Assembly: GCA_050331695.1 (NCBI GenBank)
Contig: JBHJGP010000022.1
Location: 1-64,000 of the forward strand
Reading direction: 5' to 3'
DNA length: 64,000 nt
DNA from: JBHJGP01 sp050331695
GTDB lineage: Bacteria; Pseudomonadota; Alphaproteobacteria; Geminicoccales; Geminicoccaceae
The position numbers and the translations under genes were made by a program. Position 1 is the stretch's first letter; every line of letters starts with the position of its first letter. The notes beneath the pieces are model-generated. The model was not told where the DNA came from and did no database searches. It saw nothing but the letters and a program-made list of their open reading frames with translations. Positions 44,295 to 53,365 of the stretch are shown here, piece after piece.

Positions 44295-45294
44295 GCTGAT
44301 CCTTGATCCGGTCGTGGATGATGATGCGATCGGCCTCGATATCGATCCGGTCGACATGCTCGATCGGCGCGGTCAGCCGGATGCCGCTCTCGGTGGTGAA
44401 CAGCTGAAGGCTTGGCTTCGGCACCACCGCCGGCTCGAGCTGAACTGGCGTCTGATCGATCCGCTTGCGGCGGAGACCTTGTTCCCATTTCTCGACCAGC
44501 GGGTCATCGTCCGGCAGTTGGCGGCCGACCACCAGGTCGAGAAACTGCTTTTGCTCATCGGCGTCGAACGAGCCGCCCTGGGCGGCCGCCTCATGGATCC
44601 GTTGGGTCACCGAACGATAGACATCGTCCGGCACCAGATCCCGGTTGTTGAGGATGGTCTTGCGCGTCACATCGGTGAATTTCTCGGTGAGTTCCGCGTC
44701 GCCATGCACCCGGACCGCCGCCAAAAAGTTCTCGAAGTAGAGGGCGACCTTTTGCTGATTGCGCCGGTCGAGAACCGTAAGCTCCCCGCCCCCGTCGTCC
44801 AATCGCACCAGCGCCGATTTCTGCAAGGCCTCCCGGTTCTGAACGAAGGTCCGCTCCAACGCTTCGAGATTGACCCGCTTGCGGCCGCCGCCGGCATCTT
44901 CGATGTCGTAGGCCAGAACTTCCTCGTCATCATATTTGAGAAGCGCGAAGGCTTGCCGGTTGCCTGCGCCAAGCACGAAGACGAGAAAGGCGCCGGCCGC
45001 CGCATTGCCGCCGTGGAGCCGCTGAAAATCCTGGGCCAGCCCCTCGCTCTCCCGCTGAAATTGACCGGGATTGTCGGCGATCCGGCGGAGCCGGGTTTCG
45101 GTGGCCGACGCGTCTGTGAAGCGATAGGGGAGACCTTCATTGATCGAGCGGATGCGCTCGATGAAGAATGCTTCGAATTGACCCGGATCGATCGCCTCCA
45201 GAGGCACGAAATGGTCGTCTTGCGGGCCGACGAGATGAAACACCATTTGCTCAATACGAAGCTGCTCGAGGTCTTCATCGGAAAAAAACGCCAT
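44269..45294 (-). CDS. NA37/NdpA-like nucleoid-associated protein
   Basis: The 341-residue protein reads LRIEQMVFHLVGPQDDHFVP, GLAQDFQRLHGGNAAAG, FALLKYDDEEVLAYDI and later TRKTILNNRDLVPDDVYRSV, matching the 37 kDa nucleoid-associated protein family (PF04245, YejK/NdpA). No signal or membrane helix. YejK binds topoisomerase IV and DNA in E. coli, and related genes also occur in defence islands. It is first in a two-gene unit with the membrane protein downstream. Confidence 0.78.
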   Translation of the reverse strand: MAFFSDEDLEQLRIEQMVFHLVGPQDDHFVPLEAIDPGQFEAFFIERIRSINEGLPYRFTDASATETRLRRIADNPGQFQRESEGLAQDFQRLHGGNAAAGAFLVFVLGAGNRQAFALLKYDDEEVLAYDIEDAGGGRKRVNLEALERTFVQNREALQKSALVRLDDGGGELTVLDRRNQQKVALYFENFLAAVRVHGDAELTEKFTDVTRKTILNNRDLVPDDVYRSVTQRIHEAAAQGGSFDADEQKQFLDLVVGRQLPDDDPLVEKWEQGLRRKRIDQTPVQLEPAVVPKPSLQLFTTESGIRLTAPIEHVDRIDIEADRIIIHDRIKDQHDDTDGHR

Positions 45295-45434
45295 GACGCC
45301 TCACGTGAACGAGCCGGGACCGGGGAGCGCGCTCGATAAATGCCGATCGCCAAGGGACATAGACCAACTCATGGCGCTAGCTAAGGCTCAAATTGATCGT
45401 CCCAAAGGCGCATTTCAGTCGCTGGCTACGCCCT

Positions 45435-46640
45435 TCAGACCGCTCCTGACCGGTTTCTTCGAACGGCCAGGATCAGGATCAGGGAGCCGACACCGGCGAG
45501 CAAGAAACCGAAGGTCATGGGAAACAGGGTTTGGTCGTAGAACCGGCCGACGCTGACCGAGAGAATGACCGCGATCAGGCTCGAGAAGGCGGCGATCAGC
45601 GATGCGCCGAGACCGGCGACCCGGCCCAACGCCTCCATGGCCATCGCGTTCAGATTGCCGAACAAAAGACCGAAGCAGCCGAAGGCGACGAAACAAAGGC
45701 CCATGAACAGGGCGAACGGCGGTACCCCCTGATAGGCGAAGGTCACCATCAGCAGGGCCGTGCTGGTCAGGATTAGGCCGCAAAGTGCCACCGTCGCCAT
45801 GGCGGACATGCCGAAGCGCATGACCAGCTGGCTGTTCCAAAACGACGAGAGACCGATCGCCGAGGCCAGAATCGCGAAGTAAAGGGGAAAGCTTTCCTGC
45901 TTGTCGTAGAGGTCGGCGAACAGGGCTTGAGATGTGCTTACATAGACGATGATCGCGCCAAAGATCAGACCGGCGGCAAGCGTGCAGGCCATGACCTTCG
46001 GATGGCGGACGATCAGGATCGTGTTGACCATGAGATGGGGCAGGGCGATGGGAATCCGCCGTTCAGGTGCGAGCGTTTCCGGCTGGCGCAGGCCGAGCCA
46101 CAGTGAGACGATCAGCGCCAGGCCCAAGAACAACAGAAAAATCCAGCGCCAGGAGGCGAAGATCAGGATCAGCTGGCCCAGGGCCGGCGCGATCATCGGC
46201 ACCAGGATGAAGATCATGAAGATCAGCGAGGTGATCCGGGCCATGGCGTCGCCCTCGAACTGATCACGGATCAACGCCCGGGAGCCGATCTTTGGCCCGG
46301 ACACGCCGATGCCCTGAACGACCCTTCCGGCCAACAGCTCGAATAACGTTCCGGCGGACATCGCGATCAGCGTGCCGACGACATAGATGAAAATGCCGAT
46401 CAGGATCGCGCGTTTGCGGCCGATCGCGTCCGACAGGGGCCCGAACACGAGCTCGCCCGCGACCATGCCCAGAATGAACATCGAGATAACCAGTTGGACA
46501 TCGTTAGGATGAGCGACGTTCAGATCCCGGCCGATGATGTCCATCGCCGGTAGGACGGCGTCGATGCTGATCGCGATCATCGAGGTCACGAGCGAAAAAA
46601 GCACGACGAATTCAGGGGTGCCGAGGCGGGCAGTCGGCAT
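45435..46640 (-). CDS. MFS transporter, Bcr/CflA drug-resistance type
   Basis: The 401-residue protein from ATG 46640 has 12 hydrophobic segments, with VFGPLSDAIGRKRAILIGI (motif A) and SGPKIGSRALIRDQFEGDAM, typical of the Bcr/CflA multidrug efflux subfamily. Upstream in-frame residues are cysteine- and arginine-rich and are not membrane-like, so the shorter start is preferred. Substrate unknown. Single-gene unit. Confidence 0.88.
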   Translation of the reverse strand: MPTARLGTPEFVVLFSLVTSMIAISIDAVLPAMDIIGRDLNVAHPNDVQLVISMFILGMVAGELVFGPLSDAIGRKRAILIGIFIYVVGTLIAMSAGTLFELLAGRVVQGIGVSGPKIGSRALIRDQFEGDAMARITSLIFMIFILVPMIAPALGQLILIFASWRWIFLLFLGLALIVSLWLGLRQPETLAPERRIPIALPHLMVNTILIVRHPKVMACTLAAGLIFGAIIVYVSTSQALFADLYDKQESFPLYFAILASAIGLSSFWNSQLVMRFGMSAMATVALCGLILTSTALLMVTFAYQGVPPFALFMGLCFVAFGCFGLLFGNLNAMAMEALGRVAGLGASLIAAFSSLIAVILSVSVGRFYDQTLFPMTFGFLLAGVGSLILILAVRRNRSGAV

Positions 46641-46841
46641 CGAGAAGACCAGGTGCGAGCGGTTGAAACGATGATTGCCAGAGTGCCGGAAAGCCCGCCG
46701 CCTGTCGCTCACAACCTGACCGCAGCCCTGGCAACTGGCCGTTGATCCAAACGACCGGTCGGAACCGATCACGCGGCGTCGCGTTCCTGGCACCAACAGA
46801 TCTGTTGGCTGAAATCACCTTTACTGACGAGGATATCGACC

Positions 46842-47345
46842 ATGAGGAAGACATTGACCGGTGCCGCCCTGGCGGCACTTTTGGCCGGCAGCCCGGCCCT
46901 GGTCCATGCCCAGACGGACAATGCCGAACCTGATTCGAACCAGGAGGACCGGTCGGTTCAACCGGCTCAGAACGATGCCGGTGGTGAGGGGCCCGGTTCG
47001 ACCGATGCTACCGCCGCTGACGCCAGCGGCGCCGGCGGGCTCTCCGGCGACATCGACATGGAGAGCGGCGACATCGTCCTCGCCAACCAGCTTATCGGCA
47101 GTGCCGTTTACAACGACACGGACGAGAGCATTGGCAGCGTCAACGATCTTATTCTCGATATGAAGGGTTCGGTTGAGGGTGTCGTGGTCGGCGTCGGTGG
47201 CTTTCTGGGTCTCGCCGAAAAGGACGTCGCCATCGATGTCAACAATTTGACCACGTCCACTGCTGACACTGGCGATGTTCGGCTAGTGGTCGACGCGACG
47301 AAAGAAGACCTCGAAGCGGCCCCCGTTTTCGAAACCGAGCAGTAA
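46842..47345 (+). CDS. Exported PRC-barrel domain protein
   Basis: The 167-residue protein has a signal peptide (MRKTLTGAALAALLAGSPAL), an acidic linker, and a PRC-barrel domain at residues 80-160: LANQLIGSAVYNDTDESIGS, VNDLILDMKGSVEGVVVGVG, FLGLAEKDVAIDVNNL. PRC-barrel proteins are RNA-, metal- or photosystem-linked; exported versions are common in alphaproteobacteria with no settled role. A strong terminator follows. Confidence 0.83.
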   Translation: MRKTLTGAALAALLAGSPALVHAQTDNAEPDSNQEDRSVQPAQNDAGGEGPGSTDATAADASGAGGLSGDIDMESGDIVLANQLIGSAVYNDTDESIGSVNDLILDMKGSVEGVVVGVGGFLGLAEKDVAIDVNNLTTSTADTGDVRLVVDATKEDLEAAPVFETEQ

Positions 47346-47432
47346 CAACGTGATCGGTCTCTTGGGTTATGCCCCGGCCGCCGCACGGACGGCGAGTGGG
47401 TGAAACCAGGAAACCGAGGACGGTAACGGATC

Positions 47433-47466
47433 GGCGCAGCGGTCTTATCGACGCTGCGCCGTTTTT
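47433..47466 (+). terminator. Intrinsic terminator after the PRC-barrel gene
   Basis: GGCGCAGCG (47433-47441) and CGCTGCGCC (47452-47460) form a perfect 9 bp stem with a 10 nt loop, then GTTTTT. Confidence 0.9.
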
Positions 47467-47496
47467 CCGGGCTCTAAAGATCTTCGGACCATTGGT

Positions 47497-48012
47497 CTAA
47501 GCGTCCTGCCCCGGATGTTCGTAGACTTCCGGCGGCGGCTCGGCCAGATCCTTGGGCGGCAGCGCCGGCTGGGGCAGGGCGTAGAACTTGGGCTCGGCAT
47601 CGTCCAGCGAGGGCTCGAACGGGTTTCGCATACGGACGCTGCTGCCCTGCTCTTCGGCCTCGCGCATGGCCTCCTGCAGTTTTTCCGCGTTCTCCTGGTT
47701 CCACGGCATCACGTAGGACCGGGGCTCCTCAAGATCGGACAGTTGCAGCCAGAGAAAGATCCCCTCGCCTTCGACCATTCGCGACGCCAGGACATCGGCC
47801 TCGCTCGCATCACCCTGCAGCCATTCGAGAGAGATCGGCTTGGGTTTGCTCAGCAGTTCAGTCATGGCGGCGTAGGCCACCGGTAGGAACAGAACCGTCG
47901 TCACCAGGGCCGTCGCCTTGATCAGCAGGTGGCGGGGCGACCAGATGCTGATCATGCCGAGAAGGGATGCCAGAACGACGGCGCCGACGAAGAGTTGAGT
48001 GGTCTCGGTCAT
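47497..48012 (-). CDS. Membrane protein of the ExbB/ExbD-like operon (third gene)
   Basis: The 171-residue protein has two N-terminal membrane helices (LFVGAVVLASLLGMISIWS and LIKATALVTTVLFLPVAYAA) and a hydrophilic tail of about 115 residues (SLEWLQGDASEADVLASRM, NAEKLQEAMREAEEQG). It overlaps the ExbD-like gene by 4 nt (ATGA), so it is coupled to the motor genes. The tail is Pro/acid rich at its end. No named family; a partner or accessory of the motor is the likely role. Confidence 0.72.
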   Translation of the reverse strand: MTETTQLFVGAVVLASLLGMISIWSPRHLLIKATALVTTVLFLPVAYAAMTELLSKPKPISLEWLQGDASEADVLASRMVEGEGIFLWLQLSDLEEPRSYVMPWNQENAEKLQEAMREAEEQGSSVRMRNPFEPSLDDAEPKFYALPQPALPPKDLAEPPPEVYEHPGQDA

Positions 48013-48620
48013 CGTTTGCTCCCGGCTCTAAGCGGTTTGGGGAGGCTGTGGACGCTGCCGACCACCAGGCCACCGGTGTCGGTGAGTTTGAACCGAAACA
48101 CCGTCAATTCCTCGCCCTCCCGGTTCAGCGTCACCTTGGTCGCCAGGATCTGTTTGGCGGCCGCGTCGTCGGAGGTTTTGACGCTGGCGACCACCGTCGC
48201 CTCCAAGGGATAGGTTTTGGCGCGGTTGCGGTAGAGGTGAAGATTGACCGTGTACTCGCCCGGAATGATGCCCCGAGAGTAGGAGGTTTCGTAATTGAGC
48301 CCGGTTACGTCCGCCTTGCGGCCGAGGTCGTCGCGGAGAAGGTTGAAAGCGGCCCCACCCTTGTTCGAGTAGCCGACCGGAACGTCGCCCGGAGCCTGGA
48401 CCCAGAGATCGACGTCGGCATCGACCTCGTCAGGCCAGCGAACCTCGACGATGACGTTGCCGGGCGGCTGCGTGTTGTCGGCCTGCTTGGCGCCCGGCGG
48501 GTTGAGGTGGGGGAGGAGGATGATGACAAGGGCGACGAAGCCGACCAAAGCGAGCATAATGATGTCTCGAAAGACGGTCCCGCTTTGGTCCTGGTCCTCG
48601 AACATATCAAGGCCTTGCAT
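48009..48620 (-). CDS. ExbD/MotB-like single-span protein with DUF2135-like periplasmic domain
   Basis: The 203-residue protein has one membrane helix, VFRDIIMLALVGFVALVIIL, whose Asp19 sits where ExbD/TolR carry the proton-binding Asp (FIDVMLVLLIIF). The outside part (VEVRWPDEVDADVDLWVQAP, GYSNKGGAAFNL, IIPGEYTVNLHLYR) is like the DUF2135/YfaP type beta domain, not a peptidoglycan-binding domain. It overlaps the ExbB-like gene by 14 nt. This would be the stator partner that feels ion flow; domain match is by eye. Confidence 0.74.
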   Translation of the reverse strand: MQGLDMFEDQDQSGTVFRDIIMLALVGFVALVIILLPHLNPPGAKQADNTQPPGNVIVEVRWPDEVDADVDLWVQAPGDVPVGYSNKGGAAFNLLRDDLGRKADVTGLNYETSYSRGIIPGEYTVNLHLYRNRAKTYPLEATVVASVKTSDDAAAKQILATKVTLNREGEELTVFRFKLTDTGGLVVGSVHSLPKPLRAGSKR

Positions 48621-49359
48621 GATCTTCGCCCAGCTGGATGGTCGCCGTCAGCAGCTTGATCGTGCCACCTTCCAGAAGCCGAACGTTCATCATCAGCCAC
48701 AAGTGCAGGATCGAACCGATCAGCGTGGTGTAGAGCGCCACCGACATGCCCGTGATCAAGGTCGCGACCATTGGCCCGATGGCGTTCACATCCGAGGCGA
48801 CCTCAGGACTGACGCCTGAAAGCGCGATGATGAAGCCGATGACCGTGCCGATGAGCCCCAGCAATACAAGGCTGTTGGCGATATGGCGGATCGGCGCGAT
48901 CCGATTGGCCAGCTTCAGTTTGAGGCTGGAAGCGAGCAGGGCCCGGCTGTCCCCCGGCCGCTCGGTCACGTTGACCACATAGGCCGGCGCCGGCGCACCC
49001 GGCGTGTTCGAGAACCGCTGAAGCTCGTTCAGCTGATGGCTCAGCTGGTAGGTGCGCTGGGCGCTCCAGACGAGACCGACGATGAAAACCGCGACGATGC
49101 CGCGAACGAGGCCTCCTTCGTCGGCCGCGAGAACGGTTCCAAGCCAACCCTGGGCGGCGGCAACCCCGACCATGGCGACGGCGACCACGTTGAGCAGCGA
49201 AAACCTGAGCAACAGCAGATAGCGGTGGGGCACGGCATCGGTACCGCCGAGCGCCCGTAAGAACTGCCGGCCCAATCCCGTGAACGGTTTTTCTCTGATC
49301 GCCGCGGGCGCCGCAACCGCAGGTCCACTTGCGTATTCAACCGAGCTTGACCAAGTCAT
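48607..49359 (-). CDS. MotA/TolQ/ExbB-type proton-channel protein
   Basis: The 250-residue protein has four hydrophobic segments: two close to the front (YLLLLRFSLLNVVAVAMVGV, LVRGIVAVFIVGLVWSAQRT), a cytoplasmic stretch of about 55 residues, then NSLVLLGLIGTVIGFIIALS and GPMVATLITGMSVALYTTLI. The GTVIGF and ALYTTL motifs match TolQ/ExbB/MotA channels. ATG 49359 has an AGGAGG ribosome site. It heads a three-gene overlapped operon. Confidence 0.86.
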   Translation of the reverse strand: MTWSSSVEYASGPAVAAPAAIREKPFTGLGRQFLRALGGTDAVPHRYLLLLRFSLLNVVAVAMVGVAAAQGWLGTVLAADEGGLVRGIVAVFIVGLVWSAQRTYQLSHQLNELQRFSNTPGAPAPAYVVNVTERPGDSRALLASSLKLKLANRIAPIRHIANSLVLLGLIGTVIGFIIALSGVSPEVASDVNAIGPMVATLITGMSVALYTTLIGSILHLWLMMNVRLLEGGTIKLLTATIQLGEDHARP

Positions 49360-49699
49360 AGCGTCCTCCTGACCAAGAGAACGGAAGTCGCAGATTAGAC
49401 TTCCAACATGGATTTCTTGATTTATATATAAAATAGGAGGATTTTTAACCGTGTGATCCGTGTCACAATTCGGTTTGTTTGCCGGAGAGTAGACAAATAA
49501 AGTGGTGTGATTGGTCTTTGGGAAGAGCCGACGGTCAGAAGACGGCTGAATAGAGGTAAGCCTGTAAGCTCAAAGACTTAGCACGGGTATCTACGCCTCA
49601 AAAGAAACTTTTTTTCGTTACGTTGTACTTTTAGTTGAGAAAGACGGGCATCGTCGCTTGCCCCCGGTTTTGCTTCGCACCAACCCGATTCAGCCTCGT
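49360..49699. other. 340 nt AT-rich gap
   Basis: No gene is seen. The region is AT-rich between 49400 and 49450 and near 49600, suited to promoters of the minus-strand motor operon. The PHB-depolymerase-like gene ends at its right-hand side. Confidence 0.5.
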
Positions 49700-50524
49700 T
49701 TAATGGCCGTTTTCAAACCACATCTTGGCTTTCTGCGCCCAGCCGATCGGCATGCCGTGACCGCCGTCATGCAAGCAGAAATGAACGGTGCCGCCCTCGC
49801 AGCTGGTCCAGTGGCGGCAGCTGTAGAGCGGCTCATGGATGATGTGGTCCGGGTTGCTGCGGCATTTGTTGGTCTGCCGCAGAAGCGACAGTGATTCGCT
49901 GACCGAGCCCTGATGCCAATCGCGGATCGCGCGCCCCTCCAGCGGCACCTGCTTATCGGTGAATCCGTGGATATGCAGCAAACGCACAGGGCCCGCGGGG
50001 CAGGTCCCGTCGGGGATGGGGCGGCGCAGCGCGCCCGCGACCGACACGAAGCCGGCGAATTTTTGGCCTTGGTAGCAGGCCATCATCCAGGCCATGGAGC
50101 CGCCGGCAGAAAAGCCCGAGACCAGCAACCGATTTGGATCGAGAGGCAATCGACCGGCGACGTCATCGATCACGGCGAGTGAGAAGGCGACATCATCCCG
50201 CCGATCTTGAAGAGACGGTCGGGCCGGCCAGGCGCGGACCCCATCTGGCTCCCGGGCGGCGCCGTTCGGCGCGATGATGGCGTAGCCACTGGCGAGGAAC
50301 GCCTCCCTCAGACCATTGCTGCTGATTACCCGGTCACCGGATGAACGATGACCATGGTAGAACATGATGGCGGGAAGCGCCGAGGAACCGTCCCAACTAT
50401 CCGGAACGGCCAGAAAGTATTCGCCTCCCGCGACGCGGCAGGGTTGATCAATCCCACACTGCTCGCCATTCGCCGATGCTGGGCTTGTCCCTAAAAGACA
50501 GGCCAGGAACCAACACCATTTCAT
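49700..50524 (-). CDS. Exported PHB-depolymerase/esterase-like protein
   Basis: The 274-residue protein from ATG 50524 has a signal peptide (MKWCWFLACLLGTSPASA), PAIMFYHGHRSSGDRVIS, the nucleophile elbow VSGFSAGGSMAWMMACYQ, and a C-terminal LHDGGHGMPIGW with the catalytic His. This matches the LpqC/poly(3-hydroxybutyrate)-depolymerase esterase family, with extra cysteines likely in disulfides. Substrate unknown, possibly feruloyl or polyester ester bonds. A GGGGGGT ribosome site supports this start over one five codons upstream. Confidence 0.86.
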   Translation of the reverse strand: MKWCWFLACLLGTSPASANGEQCGIDQPCRVAGGEYFLAVPDSWDGSSALPAIMFYHGHRSSGDRVISSNGLREAFLASGYAIIAPNGAAREPDGVRAWPARPSLQDRRDDVAFSLAVIDDVAGRLPLDPNRLLVSGFSAGGSMAWMMACYQGQKFAGFVSVAGALRRPIPDGTCPAGPVRLLHIHGFTDKQVPLEGRAIRDWHQGSVSESLSLLRQTNKCRSNPDHIIHEPLYSCRHWTSCEGGTVHFCLHDGGHGMPIGWAQKAKMWFENGH

Positions 50525-50783
50525 ACGACCCCCCGACAACAGTTAAGACAAACGTCGTTTCGACGAAGCCGCGGATTGACCGGCCTCCACTAAGCAGTGG
50601 ATCGACAATCAGAAGCTTGCTTTCGGTTCGATCCCATAGACAGGCCCGACGCTGTACCTGTCATGAACGAATATATACCAAGGTACTCGTTTTGTATTTG
50701 GCGCTTGAAGCGGCTCTGGTGGCTTGGTCACGGTTCGCCGGGCCGGCATGCGGAGCTGTCCGAAGTCTTGATTGGGGGACCGA

Positions 50784-51404
50784 CTAAAGGAGCAAGCGAA
50801 GGCTTTCGACGGCCGCCCAGGCCATGGCCGAGGTAAGGGCCACGGCGAACAGGGACGCCAGCAAACCGGCTATCACAACCAGACCGTCACGCTCGAGCAG
50901 GCCCAAGGCCAAAACACCGGCGGCGAGCCCTGGCGGGAGATTGCCGAGAAAGGGGATCGGCAGGATCAAGATAAAGCCCAGAATGAGGATCACGACGCCG
51001 ATCAGCACCCGCGACAAGGGACCGGTAACGGCGACGAGACGAGGCGACAGGACCCGTTCGATGCGCTTGACGGTCGGCATGATCCGATGGACGACCCGGC
51101 GCAAGGTCTCCATCGGTACGGTCTTGCGCGCCACCCACTTCGGCAGCCACAGGCTCTGGCGGCCGAGAACCATATGGAGCGCGATCACGACGATCATGAC
51201 CCCACATATGGTCGGCACGCCCGGCGGGGTGGGAAAGCAGCAGGGAAGCGCGAAGACGAAGAGGAGAAAACCCAGGGCCCGGTTGCGTAAGCCAGCGACC
51301 AACTGCCCGAGGCTGAGCCGTTCGTCCCCGACATCGGCGACGAGGGCCTCGAGCATTGCCGAGGTCCGTTGGGGCGGAACCAACGATGCCCGTCTCGAGC
51401 TCAT
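50784..51404 (-). CDS. exoD: Exopolysaccharide synthesis protein ExoD
   Basis: The 206-residue protein from ATG 51404 (AGGA ribosome site) has RTSAMLEALVADVGDERLSL, GQLVAGLRNRALGFLLFVFA, LPCCFPTPPGVPTICGVMIV and about four to five hydrophobic segments, all ExoD-like. ExoD affects exopolysaccharide production and alkali tolerance in rhizobia. A longer start at 51461 exists but has no ribosome site. Confidence 0.88.
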   Translation of the reverse strand: MSSRRASLVPPQRTSAMLEALVADVGDERLSLGQLVAGLRNRALGFLLFVFALPCCFPTPPGVPTICGVMIVVIALHMVLGRQSLWLPKWVARKTVPMETLRRVVHRIMPTVKRIERVLSPRLVAVTGPLSRVLIGVVILILGFILILPIPFLGNLPPGLAAGVLALGLLERDGLVVIAGLLASLFAVALTSAMAWAAVESLRLLL

Positions 51405-51552
51405 TTCAGACGTCCTTTCAGCATCTGGAACGGACGGTTGGCTGGGGGAGTTCGTTGACATCGGACCGTTGGATCCGCCTTTGGGGGAGCGTGGACCGGC
51501 CGAGATGAGGGCCAACAGGCGACGGTGCGGGCGTCTGGGCTCCGGCTCTTCG

Positions 51553-52410
51553 TCAGGCGTCCTGGGGGCTTAGGGCTGCAGCTTGATCGGCTTCTAGGGC
51601 CGGCGATTCCAGTTCCCGTTCGATCAGCCGGCGCCGGCTTTCCACCGCCTGGCGGATCCGACGGTGGAGGTCCCGCGTCAGAACCTTACGGCTGACCACG
51701 GTCTCCGACTGAACGGGTTCCTGGCAGGCCAACTCGATGACGGCGCCCGACCAGCTCAGCATTCGGGCCATGTGGGGAAGGAAGTCGGCGTCCCCATACC
51801 AGGCATAGCGGGGCAGATCCTCCTCGCTCATCGGCCGTCCGTCCGGATGGCGGGTCACGGTCAGCGAGAGCGGCTGGATCTGGATCGGCCGTGCGCAAAT
51901 GCCCGGCTCGGCGACGCTGAAGAGCGAGCTTTTGAAAGGCAGCACTGTCGAGCCGATCGAACTCGTGCCTTCGGCGAACAGAACGACGTGCTGGCCCTCG
52001 TTGAGCCGCCTCGCCAGCTCGTTTCTCTGGATCAGGGCGTCAAGCGGCCGGCGGCGAATGAACATGGTGTTGGACAGCCGGCCGAGAAGGCCGAACAGGG
52101 GCCAGCCAGCGACCTCGGTCTTGGCGATGAAGACCGCGGGGATCCGGGCGTAGACCAGGAGAATATCGAGATATGAAACATGGTTGACGACGTAGAGGGT
52201 CGGTATCGGCCCGCCACCCACCGGCGTGCCCGAGAACCGGATGTGCAGACCTAGGATACGGCACACGCCGCTGCACCAGAAACTGCCCCACCTGAAATGA
52301 AGGGGCCCGCCGATGAAACTGGTCAGGAAATAGATCGGTAGCGCGATGGACGTCCATAGGAGGAACAGCACAACCCGGACGCATGCCCGCCACTGACGCA
52401 CCCAGTTCAT
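51553..52410 (-). CDS. olsA: Lysophospholipid acyltransferase, OlsA-like
   Basis: The 285-residue PlsC-family enzyme has an N-terminal membrane helix, the HX4D box in NHVSYLDILLVYARI, FIAKTEVAGWPLFGLLGRLS, the substrate motif FAEGTSS, and PIQIQPLSLTV. It would add the second acyl chain. Just upstream on the same strand is an OlsB-like N-acyltransferase gene, so the pair probably makes ornithine lipids (OlsA acts on lyso-ornithine lipid). Alternatively it makes phosphatidic acid. Confidence 0.84.
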   Translation of the reverse strand: MNWVRQWRACVRVVLFLLWTSIALPIYFLTSFIGGPLHFRWGSFWCSGVCRILGLHIRFSGTPVGGGPIPTLYVVNHVSYLDILLVYARIPAVFIAKTEVAGWPLFGLLGRLSNTMFIRRRPLDALIQRNELARRLNEGQHVVLFAEGTSSIGSTVLPFKSSLFSVAEPGICARPIQIQPLSLTVTRHPDGRPMSEEDLPRYAWYGDADFLPHMARMLSWSGAVIELACQEPVQSETVVSRKVLTRDLHRRIRQAVESRRRLIERELESPALEADQAAALSPQDA

Positions 52411-52426
52411 CGCCGACGCCTTCCGA

Positions 52427-53218
52427 TCAAGCCGCCTGCTTTTCGTCGGCCTCGCCTTCGAGATAGTGGCGCAGGTAGCGGGCTTTGACGTTCGCTACCG
52501 GCAGGATCAGGCAAACATCGATAGTGTTGAAGCTGTGATCGATGACCGCGCCGTCACCGATCCGTCCGCCCAGTCGGAGATAACCCTTCAACAGAGGCGG
52601 CAATTCCTCTTTGACCCGGGCACGATCGATCTGCTCAGGCGGAATCCGGTCCAGGGCGACGTAGCGCGATGGCAGAGCGCGGGGTCGAGCCGGATCCTCC
52701 AGGCGGTAATTGTGGTGCAGATAGCTGAGCCCGTGGGCGAGGGCGTCGGGATCGGTGCCCGGCAGGCTGGCGCAGCCGAGCATCGTCCTCAGACCATAGG
52801 CCCGGACATAGGAAGCGATCCCGCGCCAGAGCAACTGCATCACCGCGCCGGTCCGATAGCCGGGGTCCACGCAAGAGCGGCCCAGCTCGAGAATATCGTC
52901 GGCCCGGGCGCCGAAACCGGACAGATCGAACTCGCCTGCGGTGTAAAAACCGCGCTGGCGACGCGCCACGGTCCCGCGCATCAGCCGGTAGGTCCCGACG
53001 ACCCGAGGTTTGCCCGGAACGGCCCGATCGAGGACGATCACATGGTCACAAACCGCGTCGAAACGGTCCACGTCCCGGCGCAGCCAGTAGGAGCGGCGGT
53101 TGGGAAGAGCGCCCATCTCTTTGTAGAAAACCCGATAGCGCAACGCCTGGGCGGCCTTGATCTCGGCGCGCGACCTCGCCAATCGAAGCTCCAAACTGTC
53201 GGCGCGGAAGTCGATCAT
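52427..53218 (-). CDS. olsB: Ornithine N-acyltransferase OlsB-like GNAT protein
   Basis: The 263-residue protein begins LELRLARSRAEIKAAQALRY, RVFYKEMGALPNRRSYWLRR and has VVGTYRLMRGTVARRQRGFY and LELGRSCVDPGYRTGAVMQL, matching OlsB/hemolysin-like N-acyltransferases of the GNAT fold. It would form lyso-ornithine lipid from ornithine and acyl-ACP. It is 16 nt upstream of the olsA-like gene. Some hemolysin-like homologues act on other amino acids. Confidence 0.86.
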   Translation of the reverse strand: MIDFRADSLELRLARSRAEIKAAQALRYRVFYKEMGALPNRRSYWLRRDVDRFDAVCDHVIVLDRAVPGKPRVVGTYRLMRGTVARRQRGFYTAGEFDLSGFGARADDILELGRSCVDPGYRTGAVMQLLWRGIASYVRAYGLRTMLGCASLPGTDPDALAHGLSYLHHNYRLEDPARPRALPSRYVALDRIPPEQIDRARVKEELPPLLKGYLRLGGRIGDGAVIDHSFNTIDVCLILPVANVKARYLRHYLEGEADEKQAA

Positions 53219-53365
53219 CAGCCTTACCTTTCAAAAGGCGCTCTTTTGAGCAAAACGAGAGTGTACCGTTGATTTTGTGTTAGGCCATCGCTCGCGTAAG
53301 CGGAATGCGTGACGATCCCGTGACAAAAATCTTGGGATCTGCGCACCGCTGGGCAGGGCGGGTGA

